NCBI RefSeq assembly: GCF_003426815.1
Contig: NZ_QKYK01000022.1
Span: 1 to 64,000, forward strand
Direction: 5' to 3'
Source of the DNA: Desertimonas flava
GTDB taxonomy: Bacteria > Actinomycetota > Acidimicrobiia > Acidimicrobiales > Ilumatobacteraceae
Length of the DNA: 64,000 bases
The notes under the pieces were generated by a model. The model made no database searches, was not told where the DNA came from, and was given only the letters and a program-made list of their open reading frames with translations. The number at the start of each line of letters is the position of its first letter. The first letter of the stretch is position 1. Shown here piece by piece: positions 1 to 9,706 of this stretch. The translations under genes were made by a program, and so were the position numbers.

Positions 1-52
1 GCGGCAACAGAAACAACTGATCACGATCCACCCGCCGATACCCGAACGCCAT
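1..52 (-). CDS. IS1182-like transposase, 5' end only
   Basis: The reverse strand from 52 to the window edge reads MAFGYRRVDRDQLFLLP with no stop. Proteins of the IS1182/IS5-type DDE transposase group begin with an almost identical stretch (a YRxVDRDQxFLLP pattern), so this is most likely the N-terminus of such a transposase, truncated only because the window ends. The ATG at 52 is preceded by a GTG in frame at 55. The following 53-150 bases are more A+T-rich than the rest of the window and hold no gene; they probably contain the element's terminal sequence, but I could not define an inverted repeat without the other end. Only 17 codons are visible, so the family call rests on that one motif. 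Confidence 0.6.
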   Translation of the reverse strand, partial: MAFGYRRVDRDQLFLLP

Positions 53-150
53 CACCCGATCATGCCCAACCACACTAAACCCGAGCGCGATAGTCAACAA
101 TCAAACCGCAACAGCCTGCCAAGGGCCCATTCCGTACGCACTTCCACCGT

Positions 151-2220
151 TCAGCCCGACGAGGGACTCGGAGCCGTTGGTGACTCCGTGGCCTCGCGGG
201 CCTCGGCGACCTCCCGGATGAGCGGGCCGAGGAACTCCTCGGTCACGTCGATCGCCCCGTCGAGCGTCCAGTGCAGGCCGTCGTCGGTGTCTGGCCGTTC
301 GCCTCGCTCATCGATCCACGCCGGCACGTCGGCCACCGCGGCCCGGTCCGACCATGCGGCGAGACGATCGAGGACGCGCCGGTACGCGGCGAACCGCTCC
401 GGATCGACCGCCCATGCCCCCTCGCCGACGGCGTAGAACCGTGGGATCGGAGGCATCACCCACACGACGTCGCCCGCGCCTGCCCCGACGAACGCGGCGG
501 TGAGCAGCGCGTACGCGTCGAACAGGCGGTCGGCGAATCGGGGATCGGTGATGGCCAGCAGGCCCTCGGCATCGGACCAACGCCGGTCCTCGATGTCGCT
601 CATCGTCACCATCGCCACCACCACGTCCGGCCGCAGTCGCTCGACGGAACCGACGAGCCCCCGGTTCACCTCGAGGCACGCGTCGCGGAACTGGGAGTCC
701 GGCAGCTCGCCGGTCATGTTCAGGCCGCACCCGACGGCGGCGGCCGAAGACACCTGCATCTGGCCCGGGTGGTCGAAGGCGTACTGGATCATTCCCGAGC
801 CGAGGGCGTAGGCAGTCGAATCGCCCACCACCATCACCCGCACCGCCCGGCGGGACACGGGCGGCAGCACGGCATCGGGCGCGACCGGCGGGATGGCGAC
901 GGCGGCCACCGTCTCGTCCGCGACGTACGTGTACGAGCCGTCGCGGTCCGGCACCGACGCCACGACGATGGCGACGGCGATGCACGACGCCCCGGCGACG
1001 TCGAACGTGCGACGCCAGGCGGCCGCGCCGCGGCCGTACCCGATGCCCCGCCCGCGGCGGATCGGCATCTCGAGGACGCGGAAGGACACCACCGCGATCG
1101 TGATCGTGACGGCCAGCCGGACCCCGAACAGGACCACCCGGCTGGTGTCGATCAGACGCTCGTCGACGAGCGTGAACACCGGCCAGTGGAAGAGGTAGAC
1201 GCCGTAGCTGATGCGGCCGAGCGCCACCAGGGGTCCCCACGACAACGCCGCGCGGACCGGCGAGGGCACCTGGAGGCCGGCGATCACCGCCACCGATGCC
1301 AACGAGAAGGCCGGCAGCCAACCGTCGTAGGCCGGACCGCTCCGGGCCGGCCAGGTGATCGCCGCCCATCCGATCACGGCGAGCCCGGCCAGCGCCAGGC
1401 CCGGCGCGCCGCGTCCGGACCGGACCGACGCTCCGGGGCGGCGGTGGAACAGGACGACGGCGAGCAGGGCGCCGGACAGGATCTCGGGCAGCCGGGCGGG
1501 AGTCGCCAGGTACGTCGCCCCGTCACCGGCCACGGCGGCGATGATGATCGTCGAGATCGTGAACGCGGTGGCGAGAGCGGCCACGACGCCGATGCGACGG
1601 GCGGGTCGGGCCCGCAGGACGACCAGGAGGGCGAGCGGCCAGATCCAGTAGAACTGCTCCTCGATGGCCAGCGACCAGTAGTGGTCGAGGGGCGCCCGTT
1701 GGCCGGCCACGCGCGCCATCTGGGTGGCGTAGTCCTCGCCGCCGGCCAGGGCGACCCAGTTGTACATCTGAGCGACGGCGGCCCACATGTCCCGGCGGAC
1801 GTTGGTGATGCCGTCGAACGCCCCGAGATGCGCCGCCACGACCACGCCGGCGATGCAGATGAGGCTCGCCGGCAGCAGGCGGCGCACGCGCCGCGAGTAG
1901 AAGGCGACCACGTCGACGCGCCCCGAGCGCTGCCACTCGTGGAGCGCCAGCGACGTGATCAGGTAGCCCGACAGCGTGAAGAAGACCGAGACACCCACGT
2001 AGCCGCCAGTCATCCACGAGAACCCGGCGTGAAAGACCAGCACGAGCGACACGGCGACGCCGCGCAGACCGTCGAGTGCCGGCTGGTATCCGAAGTTCCG
2101 GCGGGCCTCCGGGTGGTCGCCCACGGCCGCCTCGATCATCCCGGCCGCCGCGCTCGCCGCGGTCGGCTCCGGGCTCGGCACCGGGGAGCCAGGCGCCACC
2201 GACAGGTCCACGGCGCCCAC
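151..2220 (-). CDS. Membrane acyltransferase (acyltransferase-3) with C-terminal SGNH domain
   Basis: An OafA/YrhL-type membrane O-acyltransferase of 689 residues. The N-terminal half carries the family hallmarks: LDGLRGVAVSLVLVFHAG at about residue 49, FFTLSGYLIT, the RRVRRLLPA loop and about ten hydrophobic segments up to residue 425. The C-terminal third is a periplasmic/extracellular SGNH esterase-like domain with the nucleophile block VVGDSTAYALG and the Asp/His block DDGLHW. Such two-domain proteins O-acylate exported sugars, peptidoglycan or polysaccharides, passing the acyl group across the membrane. The start is GTG at 2220; an internal ATG at 2139, closer to the first helix, is an alternative. 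It is transcribed away from the histidine kinase gene with a 109-base divergent gap. The acceptor cannot be told from sequence. Confidence 0.9.
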   Translation of the reverse strand: MGAVDLSVAPGSPVPSPEPTAASAAAGMIEAAVGDHPEARRNFGYQPALDGLRGVAVSLVLVFHAGFSWMTGGYVGVSVFFTLSGYLITSLALHEWQRSGRVDVVAFYSRRVRRLLPASLICIAGVVVAAHLGAFDGITNVRRDMWAAVAQMYNWVALAGGEDYATQMARVAGQRAPLDHYWSLAIEEQFYWIWPLALLVVLRARPARRIGVVAALATAFTISTIIIAAVAGDGATYLATPARLPEILSGALLAVVLFHRRPGASVRSGRGAPGLALAGLAVIGWAAITWPARSGPAYDGWLPAFSLASVAVIAGLQVPSPVRAALSWGPLVALGRISYGVYLFHWPVFTLVDERLIDTSRVVLFGVRLAVTITIAVVSFRVLEMPIRRGRGIGYGRGAAAWRRTFDVAGASCIAVAIVVASVPDRDGSYTYVADETVAAVAIPPVAPDAVLPPVSRRAVRVMVVGDSTAYALGSGMIQYAFDHPGQMQVSSAAAVGCGLNMTGELPDSQFRDACLEVNRGLVGSVERLRPDVVVAMVTMSDIEDRRWSDAEGLLAITDPRFADRLFDAYALLTAAFVGAGAGDVVWVMPPIPRFYAVGEGAWAVDPERFAAYRRVLDRLAAWSDRAAVADVPAWIDERGERPDTDDGLHWTLDGAIDVTEEFLGPLIREVAEAREATESPTAPSPSSG

Positions 2221-2329
2221 AGTACGACGTCGCCGAGACGCTGCTCACCGGCGGGTCCCCCGGAGGTCGGACCGCCGTCCACCCGGCGGCTGACGACGCT
2301 GCCGCGCCCCGTCGGTAGCGTCGCGATCG

Positions 2330-3628
2330 ATGTCGAGCATCGTCCCGTGGCGCGATTGGCGGCTGGCGCGATGGATGCGCGAGCACCCGTTCCTCGTCGA
2401 CGGCGCGCTCGCCGCCGGTGTCGCGTCGATCGCCCTGGTCTCGCACTTCCTGCAGGACGAGACGGACGGACGACAGTTCCGCGATCCATCGTGGTGGACG
2501 GTTCCGTTGGTCGTCGTCGCATGCGTGCCGCTGGCGTGGCGGCGGCGGCACACCATCGTGTCGGCGCTGCTCACCGTCGGGCTCCAGATCGTCCTCGACT
2601 TCGCCGGCATCAGCGGCCCGGCGTGGGTGGGCGTGGCGATGTCCCTGTACGCCCTCGGATCCCACGCGTCGGGCGCCGCCCGTGTGCGGGCGACGGTGAT
2701 CATCACCGCGGCCATCACGGCGATCCTCGTGCTCAGCCTGCTGCTCGATCTCGACGGCATCACCGTCGGCGACGCCATCGGCGTCGCCGCGCTGATGGCC
2801 GTGTGCTTCCTCGTCGGCGAGCTGATGCGCCGTCGCCGCAACGAGATCGCCGAGCTCGCCGCCCGCGCCGACCGGGCGGAGCACGAACGCGAACTGGTCG
2901 TCGGCCAGCGACTGGCCGAGGAACGCACCCGCATCGCCCGCGACCTCCACGACGTCGTCGCCCACTCGGTGAGCGTGATGGTCATTCAGGCCACGGCCGC
3001 CAGCCGCAATCTCGAACGCAACCCGTCCGCCACTGCCGAACTGCTCGCCAACATCGAGTCGACGGGACGCCAGACGATGGGAGAGCTCCGCCAGATCCTC
3101 GGCGTTCTCCGCGATCCCGCCGTCGGCGACACCCCGGTCCGCACGCCGGTCCTCACCGACATCGACGCCCTCGTGCAGTCGGTCCCCGAGCTCGACGTCC
3201 GCCTGGTCAGGTCAGGTTCGTTCGACGACGTCCCCACGGGTGTCGCCCTCTCGGCGTTCCGCGTCGTCCAGGAGGCGCTCACCAACGTCACGCGTCACGC
3301 CGGGCCCAACGTCACCGTCGAGGTGATCGTCGACTGCACCCCCGAACGGGTCAACGTCAGCGTCGCCGACGACGGGCGCGGCGCATCCGCCCAGCCGTCC
3401 GCTGAGGGCTCCGGGTACGGGCTGATCGGCATGAGCGAACGGGTCGCCGCCTTCGGCGGCCAGCTGCGCACCGGACCGCGACGTGACGGTGGCTGGGAGG
3501 TTCGCGCTCACTTCCCGCTCGCCGCGGCCGACCGCCAGGCGCCGCCGACCGACGCGCGCGACGACTCCGGTCGGCGCCAGAACAGCGGGCAGGCCGCGAT
3601 GAGCCCCCTTGTAGGGTGGCACCGATGA
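2330..3628 (+). CDS. Sensor histidine kinase, NarL/DesK type
   Basis: A 432-residue integral-membrane sensor kinase. Five to six hydrophobic segments fill residues 20-165 and there is no large extracellular domain, so the stimulus is probably sensed within or at the membrane. A short coiled linker leads to a HisKA_3 dimerisation region with the phosphoacceptor in RIARDLHDVVAHS (His about 207). The HATPase_c domain follows, with an N-box (VVQEALTNVTRHA) and a glycine box around DDGRGASAQ and GYGLIGM. The cognate response regulator starts 32 bases downstream. An ABC exporter operon comes next, which suggests that this pair controls export in response to envelope stress or a drug; that target is inferred from position only. 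Confidence 0.93.
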   Translation: MSSIVPWRDWRLARWMREHPFLVDGALAAGVASIALVSHFLQDETDGRQFRDPSWWTVPLVVVACVPLAWRRRHTIVSALLTVGLQIVLDFAGISGPAWVGVAMSLYALGSHASGAARVRATVIITAAITAILVLSLLLDLDGITVGDAIGVAALMAVCFLVGELMRRRRNEIAELAARADRAEHERELVVGQRLAEERTRIARDLHDVVAHSVSVMVIQATAASRNLERNPSATAELLANIESTGRQTMGELRQILGVLRDPAVGDTPVRTPVLTDIDALVQSVPELDVRLVRSGSFDDVPTGVALSAFRVVQEALTNVTRHAGPNVTVEVIVDCTPERVNVSVADDGRGASAQPSAEGSGYGLIGMSERVAAFGGQLRTGPRRDGGWEVRAHFPLAAADRQAPPTDARDDSGRRQNSGQAAMSPLVGWHR

Positions 3629-3659
3629 GCGGCGCCGACGATCGTGAGGACCGCCGCCT

Positions 3660-4337
3660 GTGACGGAACGCCGCGAGACGATCCGCGTCGTCCTCGTCGA
3701 CGACCAGGCGATGGTGCGCCAGGGACTGCGCATGATCCTCGAAGCCGAAGCGCACATCTCGGTCGTCGGCGAGGCCGGCGACGGGGCCGAGGCGATCGAG
3801 CTCGTTCGCCGGGCGCGTCCCCACGTCGTCCTGATGGACGTGCGCATGCCGCGCCTCGACGGCATCGCCGCGTGCGAGCGGATCTGTGCCGCACCCGATC
3901 CGCCGCACGTGCTGATGCTCACCACGTTCGATCTCGAGGACTACGTCTATGCGGCCTTGCGCGCCGGCGCCAGCGGCTTCCTCCTGAAGGATGCGCCGGC
4001 CGATCAGCTCGTCGAAGCCATCGATGTCGTCGCTCGCGGCGACGCCCTCCTCGCCCCGCAGGTGACTCGCCTCCTCATCGCCGAGGTCGCCAAGCGACCC
4101 AACATCAACGGCGACGGCCACAAGTGGCTCGGCACGCTCACCGAGCGCGAGACCGAGGTGCTGCGGCTGATGGCACGCGGCCAGTCGAACACAGAGATCG
4201 CCAACAGCCTGATCCTCGGCGAGGCGACGGTGAAGACGCACGTCGGTCGCGTGCTCTCGAAGCTCGGCGCCCGGGACCGGGTGCAGGCGGTCGTGATGGC
4301 CTACGAATCCGGACTCGTCGAGCCCGGGTCCACCTGA
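3660..4337 (+). CDS. Response regulator, NarL/LuxR family
   Basis: A 225-residue two-domain regulator. The receiver domain (residues about 8-125) has the acidic pair VDDQ, the phosphorylation site in LMDVRMPRLDG (Asp about 60), the conserved Thr in MLTTFD and the Lys in FLLKDAP. The C-terminal LuxR-type helix-turn-helix contains LTERETEVLRLMARGQSN and ATVKTHVGRVLSKL. The start is GTG, chosen because residues ETIRVVLVDDQ follow directly. It is the partner of the upstream kinase and lies 73 bases before the ABC transporter genes, which are its most likely target. Confidence 0.95.
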   Translation: MTERRETIRVVLVDDQAMVRQGLRMILEAEAHISVVGEAGDGAEAIELVRRARPHVVLMDVRMPRLDGIAACERICAAPDPPHVLMLTTFDLEDYVYAALRAGASGFLLKDAPADQLVEAIDVVARGDALLAPQVTRLLIAEVAKRPNINGDGHKWLGTLTERETEVLRLMARGQSNTEIANSLILGEATVKTHVGRVLSKLGARDRVQAVVMAYESGLVEPGST

Positions 4338-4410
4338 TCCGTCGCCGGGCGGAGGTCGATCAACCGCCAGATGGATGCGGCCACGTCCTGTTCGGCGCAG
4401 ACTCTTGGGT

Positions 4411-5217
4411 ATGACCGACGAGACTGTGCAGCCGGGCGACTTCGCGCCACCGGCACCCGGAACCCCTCCACCCCCCGCCGCCACCGGCACCGCCGTCGCC
4501 GCTGCCGGAGCGATCGACGCCACCAAGCGCTACGGGCGCGGCGAGAGCGAGGTGATCGCCCTCGACAACGTGAGCGTCACGTTCGAGCGCAGCAAGTTCA
4601 CCGCCATCATGGGCCCGTCCGGCTCGGGCAAGAGCACGCTGATGCACTGCCTCGCCGGTCTCGACTCGCTCACGAGTGGCTCGGTGTTCATCGGCAACAC
4701 GTACCTCGCCAAGCTCAACGACAAGGAGCTCACCGAGCTGCGCCGCAAGGCGGTCGGGTTCATCTTCCAGGCGTTCAACCTGATCCCCACACTGACCGCC
4801 GAGGAGAACATCAAGCTGCCGCTCATGCTCGGCGGCGACAGTGGCGACAAGGCCTGGTTCCAAGAGGTCGTCGACACCGTCGGGCTCGGCACGCGCCTCA
4901 AGCACCGCCCGAGCGAGCTGTCGGGCGGCCAGCAGCAGCGCGTCGCCGTCGCACGCGCGCTCAACGCCCGGCCCGACATCATCTTCGCAGACGAGCCGAC
5001 CGGCAACCTCGACTCCCGCTCGGGTGCCGAGATCCTCGACTTCATGCGACGGGCCGTACGGGAATACGGCCAGACGATCGTCATGGTCACCCACGACCCG
5101 GGCGCCGCGTCGTACGCCGACCGAGTCGTCTTCCTCGCCGACGGCCGCATCCGCGACGAGATGCTCGAACCGACCGCCGAACGCGTTCTCGACCGCATCA
5201 AGCAGCTCGGGGACTGA
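4411..5217 (+). CDS. ABC transporter ATP-binding protein, MacB/LolD type
   Basis: A 268-residue nucleotide-binding subunit. After a Pro/Ala-rich leader of about 30 residues come Walker A GPSGSGKST (about residue 68), the Q-loop FIFQAFNLIPTLTAEEN, the signature LSGGQQQR, Walker B IIFADEPTGNLDS and the H-loop VTHD. The FQAFNL and EPTGNLDS forms are typical of the MacB/LolD/FtsE branch that works with FtsX-like permeases. An earlier in-frame ATG exists at 4375, but 4411 fits the spacing and the family's length better. The stop is followed one base later by the ATG of the permease, so the two are translated together. Confidence 0.95.
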   Translation: MTDETVQPGDFAPPAPGTPPPPAATGTAVAAAGAIDATKRYGRGESEVIALDNVSVTFERSKFTAIMGPSGSGKSTLMHCLAGLDSLTSGSVFIGNTYLAKLNDKELTELRRKAVGFIFQAFNLIPTLTAEENIKLPLMLGGDSGDKAWFQEVVDTVGLGTRLKHRPSELSGGQQQRVAVARALNARPDIIFADEPTGNLDSRSGAEILDFMRRAVREYGQTIVMVTHDPGAASYADRVVFLADGRIRDEMLEPTAERVLDRIKQLGD

Positions 5218-5218
5218 G

Positions 5219-7789
5219 ATGAGCAATGCCACGATGCTGCTGGCGCGGCGGAGCATCCGCGCGAGGTTCGGGCGCCTCATCGCCATCTCCATCGCCATCC
5301 TGCTCGGCGTCTCGTTCGTCGTCGGAACGTTCGTGCTCGCCGACAGCATGCGCTCGGGCTTCAACGCGCTGATCAACGAGTCCACCGAGAATCTCGACCT
5401 CGAGGTCCGCGCCCAGCTGGCGTTCGGCGACACCCTCGACGGCGCTCAGCGTGATCCGATCCCGGCCGATCTGCTCGCCACCGTCGAGGCCACCCCAGGT
5501 GTCGACGTCGCCGAGGGCACCATCACGCAGAACGTGACGATCATCGACAAGGACGGCGACGCCGTCATGGTCGGTGGCTCGCCCACGTTCGGGGTCTCGT
5601 GGGACGGACCCGACGACTTCAATCCCGTCCGGCTGCTCGAGGGAGAGGCACCCACCGGCCCCGACCAGGTCGCCCTCGACAAGGCGACCGCCGACGACAA
5701 GGGCTTCGTGATCGGCGACCCCGTCGACATCGTCACGTCGAGCGGACGTGGCACGTTCACCGTGACGGGGCTCATCGGTCTCGGGGCCAGCGATGGCTAC
5801 GCCGGCGCGAGCGCTGCGCTCTGGGACACGGAGACGGCCGCGACCCTGCTCGGTCAGCCCGACACGTTCGACACCATCGACCTCCGGGTCGAGGACGGCG
5901 TCGACGTCGACACGGTGCAGGCGGCGCTCGTCGACAGCCTGCCCGGCAACGTCGAGGTCGTCACCCGCGACACCCTCCGGGACGAGGCAAAGGACTTCGT
6001 CGGATCGTTCATCACCCCGTTCACCACGGGCTTGCTGATCTTCGCCTTCATCACGGCGTTCGTCAGCGCCTTCCTGATCAACAACGTGTTCGCGATCACC
6101 ATCGGCCAGCGCCTGCGGGAGCTCGCGCTGCTGCGGGCGATCGGTGGGGGCGGCCGACAGGTGCGCCGGCTGATCGTCAGCGAGGCGTTGATCATGTCGC
6201 TGGTGGCGACGGTCCTCGGCATCGCCGGAGGTCTCGGTGTCGCCAGATTGATGCTCGGGATCTTCAATGCCGCCGGTGCCGGCTTCCCGGACATGCCGAT
6301 CGTGCTCAAGCCGCTCGCCATCGTCATGGCCTTCGTCGTCGGCGTCGGCATCACCTTGCTGGCGGTCGTCGTCCCGTCGCGGCGGGCCGCCAAGATCCCT
6401 CCCGTGGCCGCCATGCGTCCGGAGCTCGGCTTCGAGTCGCTGAGCGCCAAGCGCCTCGTGGCCGGCACGACGATGGTCGTCGTCGGCGGGCTGGCATTCC
6501 TCCTCGGCATCTTCGTCCGTCCCGGCGGCACGCCGGGGATGGTGGCCCTCGCGGGCGGCGGCGCGCTGTTCCTCTTCCTCGGCACGGCCAGCGTCTCGTC
6601 GACGATCGCCACACCCGTCACCCGGCTGCTCGGGTGGCCGGTCGGCAAGGTCTACGGGACCCCCGGTCGCCTCGCCCGCGACAACGCCGGTCGCGCCCCG
6701 CGGCGCACGTCGGCCACGGCCTCCGCGCTGATGATCGGGGTCGCCCTCGTCAGCGCCTCGGCGGTGTTCGCCGCGTCGATCCGTGAGACGTTCAAGAACC
6801 AGATCGACCAGGGCGTCACGGCCGACGTGGTGGTGTCCAGCGACAACTTCACCGGTCTGCCCACGCAGGTCGCCGACACGTTGCGCGAGCTCCCCGAGCT
6901 GTCAGCGGTCAGCGGCGCCCGCTTCCTCAACGCCGAGGTGGCGATCCCGGGGCGGGAAACCGAGCAGAAGACGTTCGCCGCCGCCGATGCGTCATCGGCT
7001 GGTGACGTGTTCGACTTCGGCGTGGTCGACGGCAGCCTCGACGACTTCGCCGGCGGGATCCTCGTCCACGAGGACGCCGCCGACGAGAACGACCTGGCCG
7101 TCGGCGACACGGTGTCGGTGACGTTCAGCAACGACACCACGATCGAGGTGCCCGTCGTCGCCGTGTACTCGCAGGGCAAGGCGCTGTTCGGCAACTGGGT
7201 GATGTCCACCGAGCTGATCGACGCCAACAACACGAGCGAGCAGTTCGACTTCCTGATCGGCGCCAAGCTCGCCGACGGTGTGTCGGAGGAGGACGGTGAG
7301 GCGGCGATCGATGCCGCGTTGGTCGACTACCCGCAGGCCAACGTCGAGTCGGCCGACGCCTTCCGCGACTCGCAGGCCGCCCAGATCGACCAGCTGCTCG
7401 TCATCATCACGGTGCTGCTCGGCCTGTCGATCATCATCGCCGTGCTCGGCATCTCGATCACGCTCGGCCTCGCCGTGTTCGAACGGACCCGGGAGATCGG
7501 CCTGATGCGTGCGGTCGGCATGACCAAGCGCCAGACCCGCAAGATGGTCCGCTGGGAGGCGATCATCGTGTCGACGTTCGGCGCCGTGGTCGGCATCGTG
7601 CTCGGCACCTTCCTCGGCGTGGTGCTGTCGATGGCCATGCCCGACGAGTTCGTCGACGGCGTCGTGTTCAACGTGCCGGTGATCGTCATCGTGCTCGTCG
7701 GCGCCGTCCTCGCCGGGTTGCTCGCCGCGCTGTACCCGTCGTTCAAGGCGTCCCGGATGGACGTGCTCGAGGCCATCAGCACCGAATAG
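5219..7789 (+). CDS. ABC transporter permease with two FtsX domains
   Basis: An 856-residue permease, partner of the upstream MacB-type ATPase. It starts at the ATG one base after the ATPase stop (MSNATMLLARRSIRARFGRL). Layout: a first transmembrane helix near residues 20-42, a large extracytoplasmic MacB-like region to about residue 260, three helices of the first FtsX domain (about 270-400), a second linker and helix pair, a second extracytoplasmic region, then the last three helices of the second FtsX domain ending at PSFKASRMDVLEAISTE. This double-FtsX architecture is common in Gram-positive exporters of peptides, lipoproteins or antibiotics and often sits beside a two-component system, as here. 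The substrate is unknown. Confidence 0.93.
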   Translation: MSNATMLLARRSIRARFGRLIAISIAILLGVSFVVGTFVLADSMRSGFNALINESTENLDLEVRAQLAFGDTLDGAQRDPIPADLLATVEATPGVDVAEGTITQNVTIIDKDGDAVMVGGSPTFGVSWDGPDDFNPVRLLEGEAPTGPDQVALDKATADDKGFVIGDPVDIVTSSGRGTFTVTGLIGLGASDGYAGASAALWDTETAATLLGQPDTFDTIDLRVEDGVDVDTVQAALVDSLPGNVEVVTRDTLRDEAKDFVGSFITPFTTGLLIFAFITAFVSAFLINNVFAITIGQRLRELALLRAIGGGGRQVRRLIVSEALIMSLVATVLGIAGGLGVARLMLGIFNAAGAGFPDMPIVLKPLAIVMAFVVGVGITLLAVVVPSRRAAKIPPVAAMRPELGFESLSAKRLVAGTTMVVVGGLAFLLGIFVRPGGTPGMVALAGGGALFLFLGTASVSSTIATPVTRLLGWPVGKVYGTPGRLARDNAGRAPRRTSATASALMIGVALVSASAVFAASIRETFKNQIDQGVTADVVVSSDNFTGLPTQVADTLRELPELSAVSGARFLNAEVAIPGRETEQKTFAAADASSAGDVFDFGVVDGSLDDFAGGILVHEDAADENDLAVGDTVSVTFSNDTTIEVPVVAVYSQGKALFGNWVMSTELIDANNTSEQFDFLIGAKLADGVSEEDGEAAIDAALVDYPQANVESADAFRDSQAAQIDQLLVIITVLLGLSIIIAVLGISITLGLAVFERTREIGLMRAVGMTKRQTRKMVRWEAIIVSTFGAVVGIVLGTFLGVVLSMAMPDEFVDGVVFNVPVIVIVLVGAVLAGLLAALYPSFKASRMDVLEAISTE

Positions 7790-7866
7790 CCAGGTGTCGC
7801 CACCGGCTCGGCGGCCGTCGAGCGGTATCCACGAATCTCCCTCGGGCGCGAGCCTACGATTGACCC

Positions 7867-8745
7867 GTGCCCGAGGGGGACACGATCCACCGCACCGCCG
7901 CCGCCCTGCGGACGGCCCTCGTCGACCGCAAGATGGTCCGCTTCGACGCCCCCCGCCTCGTCGGGGTCGTGCCCCGGGCGGGCCGCACCGTCGAGCGGGT
8001 CGAGGCCCACGGCAAGCACCTCGAGATCGAGTGGGACGACGGCGTCATCCTCCACACCCACATGCGGCTGTCGGGCGCCTGGCACCTCTACCGCCACGGC
8101 GATCCGTGGCGGCGCCCCCACCGCGAGATGCGAGCCGTGATCGAGAACGACACGTGGTCGGCCGTGTGCTTCAACGCTCCGCTCGTCGAGACCTACCGCT
8201 CGCCGAACCTCAGTCGGCATCCGGGTCTCGGACGTATCGGCCCCGACCTGTGCCGCGTCGACGCCGACCTCGACCGATGCGTCGAGTCGCTGCTCGCCTA
8301 CGACGACCCCCGCGCCACCATCGGTGAGGTGCTGCTCGATCAGCGGGTCTTCTGCGGCGTCGGCAACCTGTACCGCTGCGAGGTGCTCTGGGCCTGCGAG
8401 CTCAGTCCCTTCGCCCCCGTGTCGAGCCTCCCCGAGACCCTCGGCCGGCGGGTCGTCAACGTCGCCGCCCGCCTCCTGCGCGCCAACCTCACCCACGCCG
8501 AACGCATCACGGCGGCCGGCGTCCCCGGCGGCCTCGCCGTCTACGGCCGGACGGGACAGCGCTGCTTCCGCTGTGCCGACACCGTGCATTCCAGGCGTCA
8601 GGGCCTGTCGAACCGGGTGCTGTACTGGTGCCCCGGCTGCCAGGTCCGCCACGAGCCGGCCCCGGTCATCGACGACACGCCCACCGACCAGCATCCCGCG
8701 GCGCGGCTCTTCCTCGACGAGCTGCGTCACCAGCGGGCGATCTGA
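7867..8745 (+). CDS. nei: DNA glycosylase/AP lyase, endonuclease VIII type
   Basis: A 292-residue Fpg/Nei-family base-excision repair enzyme that removes oxidised bases and nicks the abasic site. After loss of the initiator residue (GTG codon) the protein begins Pro-Glu-Gly-Asp, which supplies the catalytic Pro2 and Glu3; the PEGDTIHR form marks the Nei rather than the Fpg branch. The lysine in GKHLEIEW, the helix-two-turn-helix block CGVGNLYRCEVLW and a C-terminal zinc finger with CFRC and CPGC cysteine pairs (about residues 238-261) are all present. It resembles actinobacterial Nei2. It stands alone between the ABC permease and an oxidoreductase gene. Confidence 0.93.
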   Translation: MPEGDTIHRTAAALRTALVDRKMVRFDAPRLVGVVPRAGRTVERVEAHGKHLEIEWDDGVILHTHMRLSGAWHLYRHGDPWRRPHREMRAVIENDTWSAVCFNAPLVETYRSPNLSRHPGLGRIGPDLCRVDADLDRCVESLLAYDDPRATIGEVLLDQRVFCGVGNLYRCEVLWACELSPFAPVSSLPETLGRRVVNVAARLLRANLTHAERITAAGVPGGLAVYGRTGQRCFRCADTVHSRRQGLSNRVLYWCPGCQVRHEPAPVIDDTPTDQHPAARLFLDELRHQRAI

Positions 8746-8827
8746 CGACGGTTCGACCGTCGCCCATCCACGGGGCGATGGTGCTCCGGCAGGGGCCGGC
8801 GAGACCCGCTGCTGGCATGCTGGTCCC

Positions 8828-9706
8828 ATGACACCACGAGTCACCGGGACCGGAATCTGGAGCAGCCAGCTGCGCTACGGCGACGCCGCCGAGGCGAAAG
8901 CGCACGCTGCCGAGCTCGAAGGGCTCGGGTACTCCACCTTGTGGATTCCCGACGTCGGCGGAGACCTGTTCACGCCGCTCGGCGGATTGCTCGCCGCCAC
9001 CACGTCCACCACGATCGCCACCGGCATCCTCAACATCTGGATGCACACTGCCGAGGAGACGGCCGCCGAGCACGCCCGGCTGACCGCTGAGCACGGACCA
9101 CGATTGCTGTTCGGCGTCGGCATCAGCCACCAGCCGCTCATCGACCACGTGAAGGAGTCCGGCACCTACCAGCGACCGCTGGCCACGATGGCGGCCTACC
9201 TCGACGGTCTCGACGCGGCGAACCCGCCCCTTGCCGCCGAGGACCGCGTGATCGCCGCCCTCGGCCCGAAGATGCTCGAGCTCGCTCGCACCCGGACGGC
9301 CGGCACGCATCCCTATCTGGTCACCCCGGAGCTCACCCAGGCCGCCCGCAACGGCATCGGGCCCGACGGCCTGGTCGCCGTCGAGCAGGGCGTCGTGCTG
9401 GACACAGATCCGGAGACGGCGCGCCGCGTCGCCCGCCTCCACCTCGAGCGCTACCTCGGCCTCCCCAACTACTCGAACAACTGGAAGCGCCAGGGCTTCA
9501 CCAGCGACGACATCGCCGATGGCGGCAGCGACCGTCTCGTCGATGCCCTCGTCGTCTGGGGTGACGACACCGCCATCGCCAAGCGGGTGCAGGAGCACCG
9601 AGATGCCGGCGCCGACCACGTCTGCATCCAGGTGCTCACGGCCGATCCGGCGGCGTTCCCGATCGCTCAATGGCGGGAGCTGGCGCCGGCCCTCGTGGCT
9701 GAGTAG
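8828..9706 (+). CDS. Luciferase-like F420-dependent oxidoreductase
   Basis: A 292-residue flavin/F420-dependent TIM-barrel enzyme of the luciferase-like monooxygenase group. The recognisable segments are AAELEGLGYSTLWIPDVGG near residues 24-42, TTIATGILNIW, and LLFGVGISHQPLI in the middle of the barrel. The short length and the first motif match the TIGR03620-type subfamily found in actinobacteria that make coenzyme F420. The substrate is not predictable. The ATG at 8828 is chosen because the barrel's first strand (TGIWSSQLRYG) follows at once. The gene ends immediately before the convergent LysM hydrolase stop, with no spacer at all. Confidence 0.88.
   Translation: MTPRVTGTGIWSSQLRYGDAAEAKAHAAELEGLGYSTLWIPDVGGDLFTPLGGLLAATTSTTIATGILNIWMHTAEETAAEHARLTAEHGPRLLFGVGISHQPLIDHVKESGTYQRPLATMAAYLDGLDAANPPLAAEDRVIAALGPKMLELARTRTAGTHPYLVTPELTQAARNGIGPDGLVAVEQGVVLDTDPETARRVARLHLERYLGLPNYSNNWKRQGFTSDDIADGGSDRLVDALVVWGDDTAIAKRVQEHRDAGADHVCIQVLTADPAAFPIAQWRELAPALVAE

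Noticed and set aside
271-3405. A 1044-codon open frame on the plus strand across the acyltransferase gene and kinase
   Set aside because: It is the antisense and out-of-frame shadow of two well-supported genes; the sequence is Arg/His/Pro-rich low-complexity and has no domain.
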